This document shows, piece by piece, positions 1-9,800 of a DNA stretch of 64,000 bases (position 1 is the first letter of the stretch; the number at the start of each line of letters is the position of its first letter). The DNA is taken from positions 3,099,267 through 3,163,266 of the forward strand of contig AP018180.1 in the NCBI GenBank assembly GCA_002368155.1. The letters are read 5' to 3'. A model generated the notes under the pieces. It worked only from the letters and a program-made list of their open reading frames with translations. It had not been told where the DNA came from and made no database searches. This DNA is from Nostoc carneum NIES-2107 (GTDB lineage: Bacteria; Cyanobacteriota; Cyanobacteriia; Cyanobacteriales; Nostocaceae). A program made the position numbers and the translations under genes.

Positions 1-2941
1 CCATAAATTCACTTAGGCGTTTGCTGATGGCTAAACCTAATCCTGTACCCCCATATTGGCGAGTCATGGATGCATCAACTTGGCTAAAAGGCTTAAATAG
101 TCGCTCCATTCTATCTTTAGGAATGCCAATACCTGTATCTTTAACAGCAAATTGAATTTGGTATTCTTGGGGGCTGATTAACTGTTGGGCTGTGACATAA
201 ACTACAACTTCCCCGGCTTCTGTAAATTTGATTGCATTACCCAACAGATTGATTAAAGTTTGTCTGACTCTGGTGATATCCCCCATAATTGTGTTTGGGG
301 TGTGGCTTTCCATCAAATAAGCTAAATTGAGTCCTTTGGCAGTAGCTTGCGGCGCGAGTAAATCTAAGGCTTCTTCGATACATTTATCTAAGTTGAAAGG
401 ATGTCTCTCTAAGTCCAATTTGCCAGACTCAATCTTCGAGAAATCCAAAATATCATTGATAATGGCCAGTAAAGTATCGCTACTGCTGCGAATAATTTCT
501 AAAAATTCTCGTTGTTGAGGAGTAATTGTCATATCTAGCAGCAAGCCTGTCAAGCCAATGACAGCATTCATCGGCGTGCGAATTTCGTGACTCATCATCG
601 CTAAAAACTCGCTCTTGGCGCGGTTGGCGGCTTCTGCTTGCCGTTTTGCTTGCTCTAGGGCAAAGTTTTTTAACGTCAGTTCTTCTCGCTGACGAGTTTC
701 TTGTTCTAAAAGGTGAGCCTGTGCTAAAGCGATACCTAGTTGTGCTGCAACGGCTTCAAATAATTCAATTTCTTCCTGATTCCATTGCCGAAAATGACTA
801 TACTGGTATAAACTAATGCCGCCGTTCGGTTGTCCTTGGTAGGAAGTACGGACTGATAGCAGGGATTTTAGTCCTGTGGCTTCGCAGTTGAGGTTAGAGG
901 CTTGGATTAACGGATCAGTGTAGACATTCGGAGAAGCGATCGCTCGCTCCTGAGCAATGAGCTGCTGAATATAGGGATTATCATCAATCGGAATCTCTAT
1001 ATTTAGCATTGATGTATAATCAGGTACTACATACTCTGCAACTACGGGAATTTGTGGTACAGGCTCACTAACGTAGAAATGAATCAAACAACGATCAACA
1101 ACAAATACTTTGCCAATTTGAGTAGCGGCTGTTTCAAATATTTCTTGGCTGTCTAGACTATGGCGAATTTCTTGAGTGATTTTTTCTAATAGCAATGTGT
1201 GTTGTAATTGTTTTTGCAGAGCTTGCTCCGCAAGTTTGCGTAAGCGCAGCTCGTTGTGAACATCGCTGATATCTATACAGGAGCCAATATAGCCAGCAAA
1301 GCTACTATCAGCATGAAAACGTGGTACACCTGTGTCTAAAAGCCAACGATACTCACCATCAGCACGACGCAAACGGTACTCCATCTGAAAAGCTTGACGA
1401 GCATTAAATGCAGTTGAATAGGTATCAAGAGTGTTTTTTAAGTCGTCAGGATATATTCCCTTTGCCCAGCCATCCTTGAGTTCTGCTTCTAGGGTGCGTC
1501 CGGTGAAATTTAGCCAAGTTTGATTAAAAAAGGTACATTCACCCTCCGCATCAGCTACCCATAACAGCACAGGCGCACTATCAGCCATGACGCGAAACCG
1601 CCCTTCGCTTTCTTTTAAGGCTGCTTCAATTTGTTTGCGATCGCTAATGTCGGTGTGAGAACCCACCATCCGCATTACATTTCCGGACTCATCCCATAAC
1701 GCTTGTCCGCGATCCAAAATCCATTTATAACTCCCGTCCTTACATCGCATTCGATATTCGCTAATGTAAAAAGGAGTTTTTTTCGCTAAATGGTCGTGGA
1801 TAACCTGCATCACCCATTCTAAATCTTCGCTATGAACTCGTTTTGACCATTCATCCAGATTATGAGAAATTTCTTGGTCTTGATACCCCAACATTTCTTT
1901 CCAGCGCACAGAGAAAAAGACTTCATTGGTTTTTAGGTTCCAGTCCCAAATACCATCATTATTTCCTTGTAGTGCTAATTGCCAACGTTCTTCTTTTTCT
2001 TTGAGAATAGCTTTTGCTTGATTCTGCTCCAGAATTTTCAGCGCTAGTTCTTGATTGATGATTGCAATCTGACGATTGCTCAACATAGCAACTTGAGCAA
2101 AATAAACTAATAAGCTCATTGCGCCAGCTAACCATAAGCCAGCAAACAACAGAATTTCTGGAATTGGTGAATGCAAGTTGGTTAATAAATCGGAAGTAGG
2201 ATCAACCTTGATTCGCCAGTTCAACCCATAAAATTCTATCTTATGTTCTGTTTGCCAAGAAAATAGCTCTGGTAGTTCTAAATCATGGCTGTAAATCAAC
2301 TCCTGACCATCAAATACCTTAAGTTTGTAACCTGATGGCAAATTGACAATTGATTCTAAAAAAGGTTGAATCTGCACAACTGCGACGATTAGTCCCTCAA
2401 ACTGATCTTCTTTAAAGATAGGTATATATACGAAAAATCCTTTTTTACCAGGGGAGACATCGACCGTTTTAGTTAAAATAGTTTGGCGGCGATCGCGAGC
2501 AGTTTTTAGTGCAGTTAGTTGTTGGGGTTGCTGACTAAGGTCGAGATGTTGTAGCGCTTCATTCCCACCTAACGGCACAATTCGCTGTACCCGAAATGAT
2601 GAATCTACCCATGCGATCGCTTGATATCCTGTAAAGTCATGCATATAAGCGGCTGCATCAACTTGCCATTCCTGTTGTACAGCCACCCCCCCGATTTGCC
2701 AGCGCTGTCTCATTCGCTGCAATGCTTGAATGCGACTTTGTAGTTGGTTAGTCACTTCAGTTTGCACTGCGATCGCTTGCTGTTGAATCAGTTGCTCGAC
2801 ATTGGTTTTTTCTTGTGTTAATAATTTTTGCCAGAGTATGACAACCGCCACTGAGACCACAACACCAACTAACAATGACAGCAATGCTTGTTTGCTGTAA
2901 CTTTTCACTGATTTTAACCAATGATATCCGTGCTGCCTCAT
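1..2941 (-). CDS. Membrane-bound PAS/GAF sensor histidine kinase (C-terminus cut by window edge)
   Basis: Sensor kinase of a two-component system at the plasma membrane; its signal is unknown. Translation from the ATG at 2941 gives a hydrophobic segment at about residues 16-36, an extracytoplasmic sensor of about 220 residues (CHASE-like), and a second hydrophobic segment at about 258-285. Two PAS domains with PAC ends ([20 protein letters not shown]), a GAF domain, a HisKA domain with [11 protein letters not shown] (H785) and a HATPase domain (N-box [22 protein letters not shown]) follow. The reading frame is still open at base 1, so receiver or HPt domains may lie outside. No response regulator is visible nearby. 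The kinase call is very secure; the naming of the extracellular domain is inference. Confidence 0.95.
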   Translation of the reverse strand, partial: MRQHGYHWLKSVKSYSKQALLSLLVGVVVSVAVVILWQKLLTQEKTNVEQLIQQQAIAVQTEVTNQLQSRIQALQRMRQRWQIGGVAVQQEWQVDAAAYMHDFTGYQAIAWVDSSFRVQRIVPLGGNEALQHLDLSQQPQQLTALKTARDRRQTILTKTVDVSPGKKGFFVYIPIFKEDQFEGLIVAVVQIQPFLESIVNLPSGYKLKVFDGQELIYSHDLELPELFSWQTEHKIEFYGLNWRIKVDPTSDLLTNLHSPIPEILLFAGLWLAGAMSLLVYFAQVAMLSNRQIAIINQELALKILEQNQAKAILKEKEERWQLALQGNNDGIWDWNLKTNEVFFSVRWKEMLGYQDQEISHNLDEWSKRVHSEDLEWVMQVIHDHLAKKTPFYISEYRMRCKDGSYKWILDRGQALWDESGNVMRMVGSHTDISDRKQIEAALKESEGRFRVMADSAPVLLWVADAEGECTFFNQTWLNFTGRTLEAELKDGWAKGIYPDDLKNTLDTYSTAFNARQAFQMEYRLRRADGEYRWLLDTGVPRFHADSSFAGYIGSCIDISDVHNELRLRKLAEQALQKQLQHTLLLEKITQEIRHSLDSQEIFETAATQIGKVFVVDRCLIHFYVSEPVPQIPVVAEYVVPDYTSMLNIEIPIDDNPYIQQLIAQERAIASPNVYTDPLIQASNLNCEATGLKSLLSVRTSYQGQPNGGISLYQYSHFRQWNQEEIELFEAVAAQLGIALAQAHLLEQETRQREELTLKNFALEQAKRQAEAANRAKSEFLAMMSHEIRTPMNAVIGLTGLLLDMTITPQQREFLEIIRSSSDTLLAIINDILDFSKIESGKLDLERHPFNLDKCIEEALDLLAPQATAKGLNLAYLMESHTPNTIMGDITRVRQTLINLLGNAIKFTEAGEVVVYVTAQQLISPQEYQIQFAVKDTGIGIPKDRMERLFKPFSQVDASMTRQYGGTGLGLAISKRLSEFM

Positions 2942-3292
2942 TAATTAATCATCCTCTGGAACATCGATGCTTGTTCACTGCAAGAAATATAGGGAATAGG
3001 AGAGAAGTAATACTACTCGGTTTCAACTGATAATTTGATTTTGAGCAAAAGTGAAAGAGTCATGGTTACAGGTATTTTATTTGCCTTTTCCCCATTAACC
3101 GATAAGTATTGAGTTAGGAGATGCAATTGGGTACTACCAACCTTTGATGATGAAGAATGCTACAAAATATTAGCTCTCATCAGTTTTAGTTTTAATTATG
3201 GAACAGGGTAATAGTAATAGTAAAATTACGGAGTAAATGCATATAGATGTAGTAAAGTTAAAATTATCTGACTGTCAACAGCAGAGGTGGCT
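2942..3292. other. AT-rich intergenic region
   Basis: Sequence between the sensor kinase and a gene fragment. No supportable ORF, RNA gene or clear repeat was seen. The kinase promoter is presumably here. Confidence 0.4.
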
Positions 3293-3473
3293 GTGTTAAC
3301 ACTCATCACCGTTAGCAGTTTTGATAAAGTAGCTTTTGTCCAACTCTCTCGGTCAAAAGGGCCTTGAAGTCAGAAATGATGGCGCTGAAATTTCCTTGCC
3401 TGATAGCAAGTATCCTGTCATTACTCCTACGTACAAGGAAATATCAAGGCAACTTTTACAACAGATAAATTAG
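3293..3473 (+). pseudogene. Short frameshifted gene fragment, unknown family
   Basis: A GTG-initiated frame (VLTLITVSSFDKVAFVQLSR) stops at a TGA near 3365. One base out of register, the sequence continues with coding-like character (LEVRNDGAEISLP, then YPVITPTYKEISRQLLQQIN) to a TAG at 3471. Joined by a one-base correction it would be about 60 residues. I do not recognise a family. It could be a decayed C-terminal remnant or chance; the amino-acid composition of the second part favours a remnant. Confidence 0.3.
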
Positions 3474-3514
3474 TAACTCAATATTTATATATAAATATTT
3501 AGAAATTGATAAAT

Positions 3515-4735
3515 ATGTGGTTAGAAACTTTATTTTTAACAACAAGTTTACTTTTACCAAATCAGGCGTTAGCGAAAACAAATCAGCAAAACTTATCATC
3601 AATAGTACAAGCACAGTTACCTCAACAGGCGATTATGCCAAAAGCTGCTTTGGAAAGACTTTTAACTACTGAGCCAGTAAAAGCTGAATGGTTTACTTCT
3701 GAGTTTGTAGCTCAAGTACCAATAGCTCAAATTCAACAAATTATTGCCAGCTTGAAACAGGGATTAGGCAATTATCAAAGAGTGGAAGAGGCAGGAAAAA
3801 ACTACAAAGTTATATTTGCGCGTGGTTACGTACCTGCACAAATTGCGCTAGATGCCAATGGTAAAATTGCCATGCTCTTTTTTCAACCACCTGTACCTCA
3901 AGCCAAGAGTTTAGAGTCAGCGATCGCAGAATTTAAAACTTTCCCTGGAAAAGTCAGCTTTTTGGTTCTCGAAGGTAAATCAGAACGAGCAGCCTTAAAT
4001 GCTACCACCCCGCTAGCTGTGGGTTCCGCTTTTAAATTAGCAGTGCTGCAAACCCTCAAATCTCAAATTGCTACAGGTAAGCGATCGTGGCGAGATGTGG
4101 TGGAGTTACAACCAGCTTGGAAGAGTTTACCATCGGGAATTTTGCAAACCTGGCCCGATCGCTCTCTTCTAACTTTACAGACTTTAGCGGCGTTGATGAT
4201 TTCTCAAAGTGACAATACCGCCACCGATAGCTTAATGAACATTTTGGGACGACAGGCTATTGAATCGCTCACACCCCACAACCGTCCTTTATTGACTACT
4301 CGTGAGTTATTTTTGCTGAAAAGTGCGAGAAATCAAGATTTATTAAAACGTTATCGCAGTAGTAATGAAGCTCAAAAACGCGTAATTTTACAATCACTAG
4401 CGTCACAACCTATACCTACAGTCAGTGAATTTGAGGTAAACAAACCCATCCTGGACGTTGAATGGTTTTTTACAGCTAAAGAACTCTGTGAACTGATGAC
4501 ACAAGTTACCGATTTACCTTTAATGAGTATCAATCCGGGAGTTGCTAAAGCTGAAGATTGGGAAAGAGTAGCATTTAAAGGTGGCTCAGAACCAGGGGTT
4601 TTAAATCTCACAACTTGGTTAAAAGCAAAAAATGGTAAGCAATATTGTGTGGCTGCTACTTGGAACAATAACGCACCCTTAGAAGAATCGCGCTTTTTTA
4701 ATTTGTATAGTAGTGCGATCGCAGGACTAAAGTAA
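3515..4735 (+). CDS. Serine hydrolase, class A beta-lactamase-like fold
   Basis: Probably an exported serine hydrolase of the beta-lactamase/transpeptidase-like fold, acting in the periplasm. An N-terminal signal sequence (MWLETLFLTTSLLLPNQALA) is followed by a domain of about 120 residues like those of bacterial Cpe/LpqF-type hydrolases. The catalytic domain has all three hallmark motifs: SxxK as SAFK (S171, K174), SDN at 232-234 and KGG at 355-357. The upstream TTG at 3506 is possible, but the ATG at 3515 gives a proper signal peptide. KGG instead of KTG and the long N-terminal domain argue against a dedicated antibiotic-resistance enzyme. The substrate cannot be inferred from sequence. It stands alone, with no operon partner. 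Confidence 0.85.
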   Translation: MWLETLFLTTSLLLPNQALAKTNQQNLSSIVQAQLPQQAIMPKAALERLLTTEPVKAEWFTSEFVAQVPIAQIQQIIASLKQGLGNYQRVEEAGKNYKVIFARGYVPAQIALDANGKIAMLFFQPPVPQAKSLESAIAEFKTFPGKVSFLVLEGKSERAALNATTPLAVGSAFKLAVLQTLKSQIATGKRSWRDVVELQPAWKSLPSGILQTWPDRSLLTLQTLAALMISQSDNTATDSLMNILGRQAIESLTPHNRPLLTTRELFLLKSARNQDLLKRYRSSNEAQKRVILQSLASQPIPTVSEFEVNKPILDVEWFFTAKELCELMTQVTDLPLMSINPGVAKAEDWERVAFKGGSEPGVLNLTTWLKAKNGKQYCVAATWNNNAPLEESRFFNLYSSAIAGLK

Positions 4736-4785
4736 GACAATTTTAGATTTTGGATTGTATAAAAATCCGATTTGATTTCTGAATG

Positions 4786-4857
4786 TAGCGTGTGTTAGGC
4801 GTAGCCGTAACGCACGAAAAGTCTGAAAAAAGCTGCCTGCAGCTAACGCACCCTACT
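4786..4857. repeat. Dispersed GCGTTA/TAACGC palindromic repeat
   Basis: Imperfect palindromic unit of the GTGTTAGGCG...TAACGCACC type. Related copies lie near 29054-29116, 50521-50576 and 59731-59766. Such units are common in Nostocales intergenic DNA. Confidence 0.6.
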
Positions 4858-4971
4858 GGTGTGGCAAGCCTTAAATGTTGCAATAGAAATTAGTTTGATT
4901 CGCTTTCATCTGCGGGTAATTTTTTCTAATCTAACGCACTATTTTAGCCTTGCCGCGCCACTACGCAAGTA

Positions 4972-5071
4972 ATACCAATTTAAAAAAAGAATGCGACAGA
5001 TTGTAGGGGCAAGGCATTGCCTTGCCCTCTAGAATATATTGATGTCTCGCAAGCATTATTTGAATTGGTAT
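4972..5071. mobile_element. 100-bp MITE-like element with terminal inverted repeats
   Basis: The ends are ATACCAATTTAAA and TTTGAATTGGTAT, imperfect inverted repeats extending inward about 30 bases. At the centre is a palindrome with two 10-base arms (GGGCAAGGCA / TGCCTTGCCC). It has no coding capacity. A degenerate second copy in opposite orientation lies at 40972-41038, which supports a dispersed non-autonomous element. Confidence 0.7.
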
Positions 5072-5239
5072 AATTTAAAAAAATAAATAATCAAATATGA
5101 ATCTTATATGAGTTTATCTAACTACATCACGCCATAAAATGAGTAGGGAATTTAATTATTTATAATTGCGAGCTAACAAAGTAAAATCTAAAATCAAACC
5201 TTGATATTTCCCAACTCATTTTATGATTCAATGTAATTA

Positions 5240-5497
5240 TCATTGATCACTATCGTGGTTTGCAGGTGCTTTAACTTGTAAATCATCACCCTGCTTTTTA
5301 ACTGAAAAATCAGTCTCATTTTTGCTATTTTGAGCAAGACCAGCAGCACCTGCAATTGCTGTGCTTGCAAGTCCTAAACCAGCAGACTTATCGTTACCGT
5401 TGGATGAAACTAAAACAGTTACACCAATAACAGCGCCAACAGTAGCCATAAATATAGGGGTTATAGCCCGAATTAATTCTGGGGTAACATCTTTCAT
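5240..5497 (-). CDS. Small Ala/Gly-rich membrane protein, hypothetical
   Basis: An 85-residue protein of unrecognised family. Residues about 8-30 (RAITPIFMATVGAVIGVTVL) form one good transmembrane segment, followed by a small Ala/Gly-rich stretch (about 38-56) and a charged hydrophilic tail ending NHDSDQ. No ribosome binding site stands out before the ATG at 5497. It stands alone between a MITE and the SprT-like gene. It is probably real given its clean membrane topology, but its function is unknown. Confidence 0.6.
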   Translation of the reverse strand: MKDVTPELIRAITPIFMATVGAVIGVTVLVSSNGNDKSAGLGLASTAIAGAAGLAQNSKNETDFSVKKQGDDLQVKAPANHDSDQ

Positions 5498-5740
5498 AGA
5501 GGTTTTATATGGGGTTAGTTGCTATCTAGATGTATATACCCGCTATACAATTCAGATTCCAGAATTCATCTCATATTTTTTTAGCTAGCGAAATCATAAC
5601 TACTCTACTCAATAGTTGTCGGTTAAGGGTAAATAGGGGAATGGGAAAAGGGAAAGAAAAAACCTTTCACCCTTAACCTTTAACCTTTTCCCCAACACCA
5701 ATTTTGATTTCAAAACGCTTAAGTGAGTAGTATTGCTACC

Positions 5741-6685
5741 CTAAGAAATTTGACCAGATGCTAACTTTTGCAACCAATTTTGAGCTTCTGCGTATAACTT
5801 GAACTTGCTTTCATCAGCACGGAACTCTGAAGTATGAACCATCCTTCTACCATTTACCCATTTTGTACCGTGGTGTTTGTGCAGTAACTCGTGAAATAAC
5901 ACAAATTCAATTACAAATTCCGGTATATTGCCATCATCCAGAGTCAAACTCATCACTACTCTATCTCTAGCTGGCTCATAATGTCCGAACTTACGGTAAG
6001 TATTAATTTTGCTCCATGCTAGACGTGGTTTCACAAGATTAGCAGCAAAATATTCTTGATTGATTTTGTCAAACAAATTATTTAAGTTATAAAAATTACC
6101 TTGGGCATTTTCTGCGATGACTTCGGCGATTAAATCTAGTGTGAGGAGAACGCTACTATATTCTTCTGAGCTAGCAAAAGACCGAATCAGTTTTGTAGTT
6201 TCTTGAGTTTTGCCAACAATTATAGATTTTACTACCGCTTCTAAAACTGCATCTGGTGCATTGATAAATCCTTCGCTAATTGTAATATGAGTAAAATTAT
6301 GAGATTTTTTACCTTTATATAGTCCTGATAAATTAGTTAATTCTACCTTTAACTCTATAGATTCTTGTTTATCTTTTGGCAAGATTTCTTGAGCTATTTG
6401 TCGCAGACGATAAGTACTATTAATGTGCAATTGTAAATTATATTCATCCGCTAAAAACTTGAGCCAGGAGTAAATCTGACGTGATGAACTAGCCAGATTA
6501 GCTGGTGTTGCTTGTTGAACAGTACAGATTTCTTCAATTCTGGTAACTGTTCTGGCAAAAATTTGAGTAAGTTTTTGAATTTCAGCAGAGTTTGGTGTAT
6601 CAGTTGCAGCTAAATTAAAAATATTCTGTAAGATACTATTTTGTTGTGCTTTGATATTTTTGAGGCTAATAATTTTAATTGTCAT
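5741..6685 (-). CDS. SprT-like zinc metalloprotein
   Basis: A 314-residue protein ending in a SprT-like zinc metallopeptidase domain. The motif HELLH (265-269) sits in a hydrophobic helix (EFVIEFVLFHELLHKHHG), with a further conserved-looking segment HTSEFRADE after it. Upstream in the domain, YFAANLVKPRLAWS and YDPARDRVVMS-like segments match SprT-like strands. The N-terminal 180 residues are of unrecognised type. SprT-family proteins elsewhere act on DNA-protein crosslinks or as uncharacterised metalloproteins; the substrate here is unknown. The start lies at the edge of a CATTTGT repeat block, and no operon is evident. Confidence 0.8.
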   Translation of the reverse strand: MTIKIISLKNIKAQQNSILQNIFNLAATDTPNSAEIQKLTQIFARTVTRIEEICTVQQATPANLASSSRQIYSWLKFLADEYNLQLHINSTYRLRQIAQEILPKDKQESIELKVELTNLSGLYKGKKSHNFTHITISEGFINAPDAVLEAVVKSIIVGKTQETTKLIRSFASSEEYSSVLLTLDLIAEVIAENAQGNFYNLNNLFDKINQEYFAANLVKPRLAWSKINTYRKFGHYEPARDRVVMSLTLDDGNIPEFVIEFVLFHELLHKHHGTKWVNGRRMVHTSEFRADESKFKLYAEAQNWLQKLASGQIS

Positions 6686-6835
6686 TTGTCATTTGTCATT
6701 TGTTATTTGTCATTGGTTAAGGGTCAAGGGTCAAAGGTCAAGGGTCAAAAGTTATTTATCTCCAATTCCCATTACCCATTACCCAGTCCCCAATCCCCAA
6801 TCCCTAATCCCCAATCCCTAATCCCTACCCAGCAA
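6683..6835. repeat. STRR block: CATTTGT, GGTCAAG and CCCCAAT tandem heptamers
   Basis: Three successive families of degenerate heptamer repeats fill the gap between the SprT-like gene and the hybrid kinase. The last one contains the stop codon of the kinase. Confidence 0.85.
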
Positions 6836-9800
6836 ACTTGTAATTACACTAATCAACTCATCCGGCTCAACGGGTTTAGATAGATGCTTTTGAAAGCCTG
6901 CTAAGAGTGCTTGTTGTTGGTTGAGTTCTCCTGCATAGGCTGTTAAAGCGATCGCAGGAATCGGTTTTGCTTTTTCTGTTGGCAATGCTTTGATCTGGCG
7001 CATTAACATATAGCCATCCATTTCTGGCATTCCAATGTCACTCAGTAATATATCTGGCTGTGATTGTACTAATGCTTGCAGTGCTTCTGCTGCTGATGCT
7101 ACTGCAGTCACGTTTGCACCACTCTGATCTAGTACAAAGGTGTAGAATTCGCGGGTATCGGGATCATCGTCCACAACTAAAATTTTAATTCCTGTCAACA
7201 CTGCTGTATCAGCCGCCAGGTTAGCTGACTCACTTTCGCCCTTTAGCCTTCTACCTTCATCCTGCAAAAGTGGTAGCCTAACTGTAAATGTCGCACCCTG
7301 TCCTTCACCAGGACTTTCGGCGCTGACGGTTCCGCCATGTAGTTCTACTAGATGGCGCACGATCGCTAATCCTAAACCCAAGCCGCCAAACTTGCGAGTT
7401 GTGGTACTGTCGGCTTGGCAGAAATATTCAAACACATAAGGTAGGAAGCTAGAACTAATACCTTTGCCTGTATCGCTCACGGTAATTTGCGCTTGAGCGT
7501 CAATATAATCTAGGCTGATATTTATTTTTCCTCGCTCTGGAGTAAATTTAACGGCATTAGATAGCAAATTCCAAACTATTTGCTGTAAACGGCTAGAATC
7601 ACCCAAAACTAAGCCAAAAGAGGTATCTAACATAGTATGAATTTGAATATTTTTGGCTACGGCTGCTAGGCGCACTGTTTCCATTGCTGCCTCAATCACA
7701 GATACTAAGTCAACAGCCGCCATGTTGAGATTGAGCTTACCGCGTAAGATACGGGAGACATCTAGTAAATCGTCAATTAGTTGCACTTGTAATTGAGCAT
7801 TACGCTCAATTGTGGATAAGGCTTTCTGCTGACTGGCAGGGTCAAAGTTACTGGTCTGTAAAAGTCTTGACCAACCGAGAATGGGATTAAGAGGCGATCG
7901 CAATTCATGGGATAAGACTGCAAGAAACTCATCTTTAATGCGGTTGGCTTTTTCGGCTTCGGCTCTTGCGGCTTGTTCTAGTTTCAAAAGGCGATCGCGT
8001 TCGGTTTCTGCTGCTTTGCGTTCGGTAATATCAATGACTGAGCCAATGTAACCAAGAAACTCACCATCCCAGCTTAACCAAGGAGTGGCTGCATCAATTA
8101 CCCAGCGATATTCACCATCCTTGCGTCGCAAGCGGTAGTCTATCCGAAATGCCTCATGGCGTTGATTAGCAGCTAAGAAAGCATTTTTGGCTGACTCGAA
8201 ATCTTCTGGATGTACAGCATCTAACCACCCTAAACCTAGACCTGTGTCCTCGGTTTGTCCGGTGAAATTGTACCAGCTTTGGCTCAGGTAAGTGCAACAG
8301 CCTGTGGAGTCAGTCACCCAAATCATCACCGGGGCGTTGTCAGCCATATTCCGGAAACGTTGCTCGCTCTCCCGTAGTGCTAATTCTGCTTGTTTTTGCT
8401 CGCTAATATCTGTGACAAAGATACTGACACCATCAGCAAAGGGGTAGATCCGATTTTCAAACCAGCGCCGCAAAGCAGGGTAAAAGTACTCGAACCGCAT
8501 CACCTGCTGTTGAGCAAAAGCGTGATGAACTTGGGTATAAAATTCACTGCCAATTAAATCAGGATACAGTTCCCAAATCACTTTGCCGAGCAGTTCTTCC
8601 TGGGATTTGCCCACAACCACGGTTACGCGATCATTAACAAAGGTATAGCGCCATTCCCGATCTAGAACGTAAAACTGGTCTTTGATACCTGCTAGCACAG
8701 TTTCTAGGTGATCTGTTGCCACCTCTGCTTCCAGCCTTAGCCCTTGCTCCCGTTGCATGGCTTCGTCCCGCAGCCGGGCTAGTTTTAAAGCAGCTTCCAC
8801 CCGCGCCAATAATTCACGGGCTGAGAAGGGCTTAATCAGGTAATCATCAGCACCAGCTTCTAAACCTTCCACCCTTGCTTCTTCACCCGCCCGTGCTGAC
8901 AGTAGAATAATTGGTACATTTTTTGTCTGTGGCTCATTACGTAGCGCTTGTAACAGTCCAAAGCCATCTAGCCCTGGCATCATTACATCCGTCAGGATTA
9001 AATCTGGTACAAGTCTTTGAGTCGCAGACAAAGCCGCTAAACCATCCCCTACTGCTTCCACCTCATATTGCTGACTCAACAATCGCTTCACATAATCGCG
9101 CATATCAGCATTATCATCAGCTAAGAGAATCCGGGCAGAGGGAGCAGAGGAGGCAGAGGGAGCAGAGGATGCAGAGGGGGAAAGTACTCCCTCATCTCCA
9201 AATGTGGGTAGCCAACGTAGGGCTTCTTCTAGGTAAGAAGTAGCATTTAAGGCGGTGGAAGCTAGATTGCGAGTTGCGCTGATGCGATCTGGTGGTAAAT
9301 GAGCTGACCCTGTAGGAATGGATACAGTAAAGCAGCTACCTTGTCCGAAAATACTGGTAACTTGGACATTTCCCCCATGCATTTGCACTAATTCCTGTAC
9401 CAATGACAAGCCAATTCCTGAACCTTCAAAGGTTCGCCCTTGCGCGCCTTTAACGCGGTGAAAGCGTTCAAATAAATGGGGGATTTCTTCGATGGGGATA
9501 CCAATCCCTGTGTCTTTAACTTGCAACTCTACAGAGCTGTTTAGCCAGTGTAAGTTAACGGTGATTTTTCCTGTAAATGTAAACTTAAAGGCATTGGAAA
9601 GCAGATTCAGGACAATTTTCTCCCACATCTCCCGATCCACATATACTGGTGCTGGTAAGGGAGGACAATTAACAATTAATTGCATATCTGCTCGTTCAAT
9701 CGCGGAACGAAATACACTTGCTAACTCGGCGGTAAAACTAGCGAGGTCGATAGGTTCGTAGGAAGCTTGGACTCTTCCAGCTTCAATGCGCGAAAAATCT

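Noticed and set aside
4372..4740. 122-codon minus-strand ORF opposite the hydrolase gene
   Set aside because: It is the antisense shadow of the strongly supported beta-lactamase-like gene.
5361..5588. 75-codon plus-strand ORF
   Set aside because: Shadow of the small membrane protein on the other strand.
6641..6883. 80-codon plus-strand ORF
   Set aside because: Translated STRR sequence antisense to two real genes.
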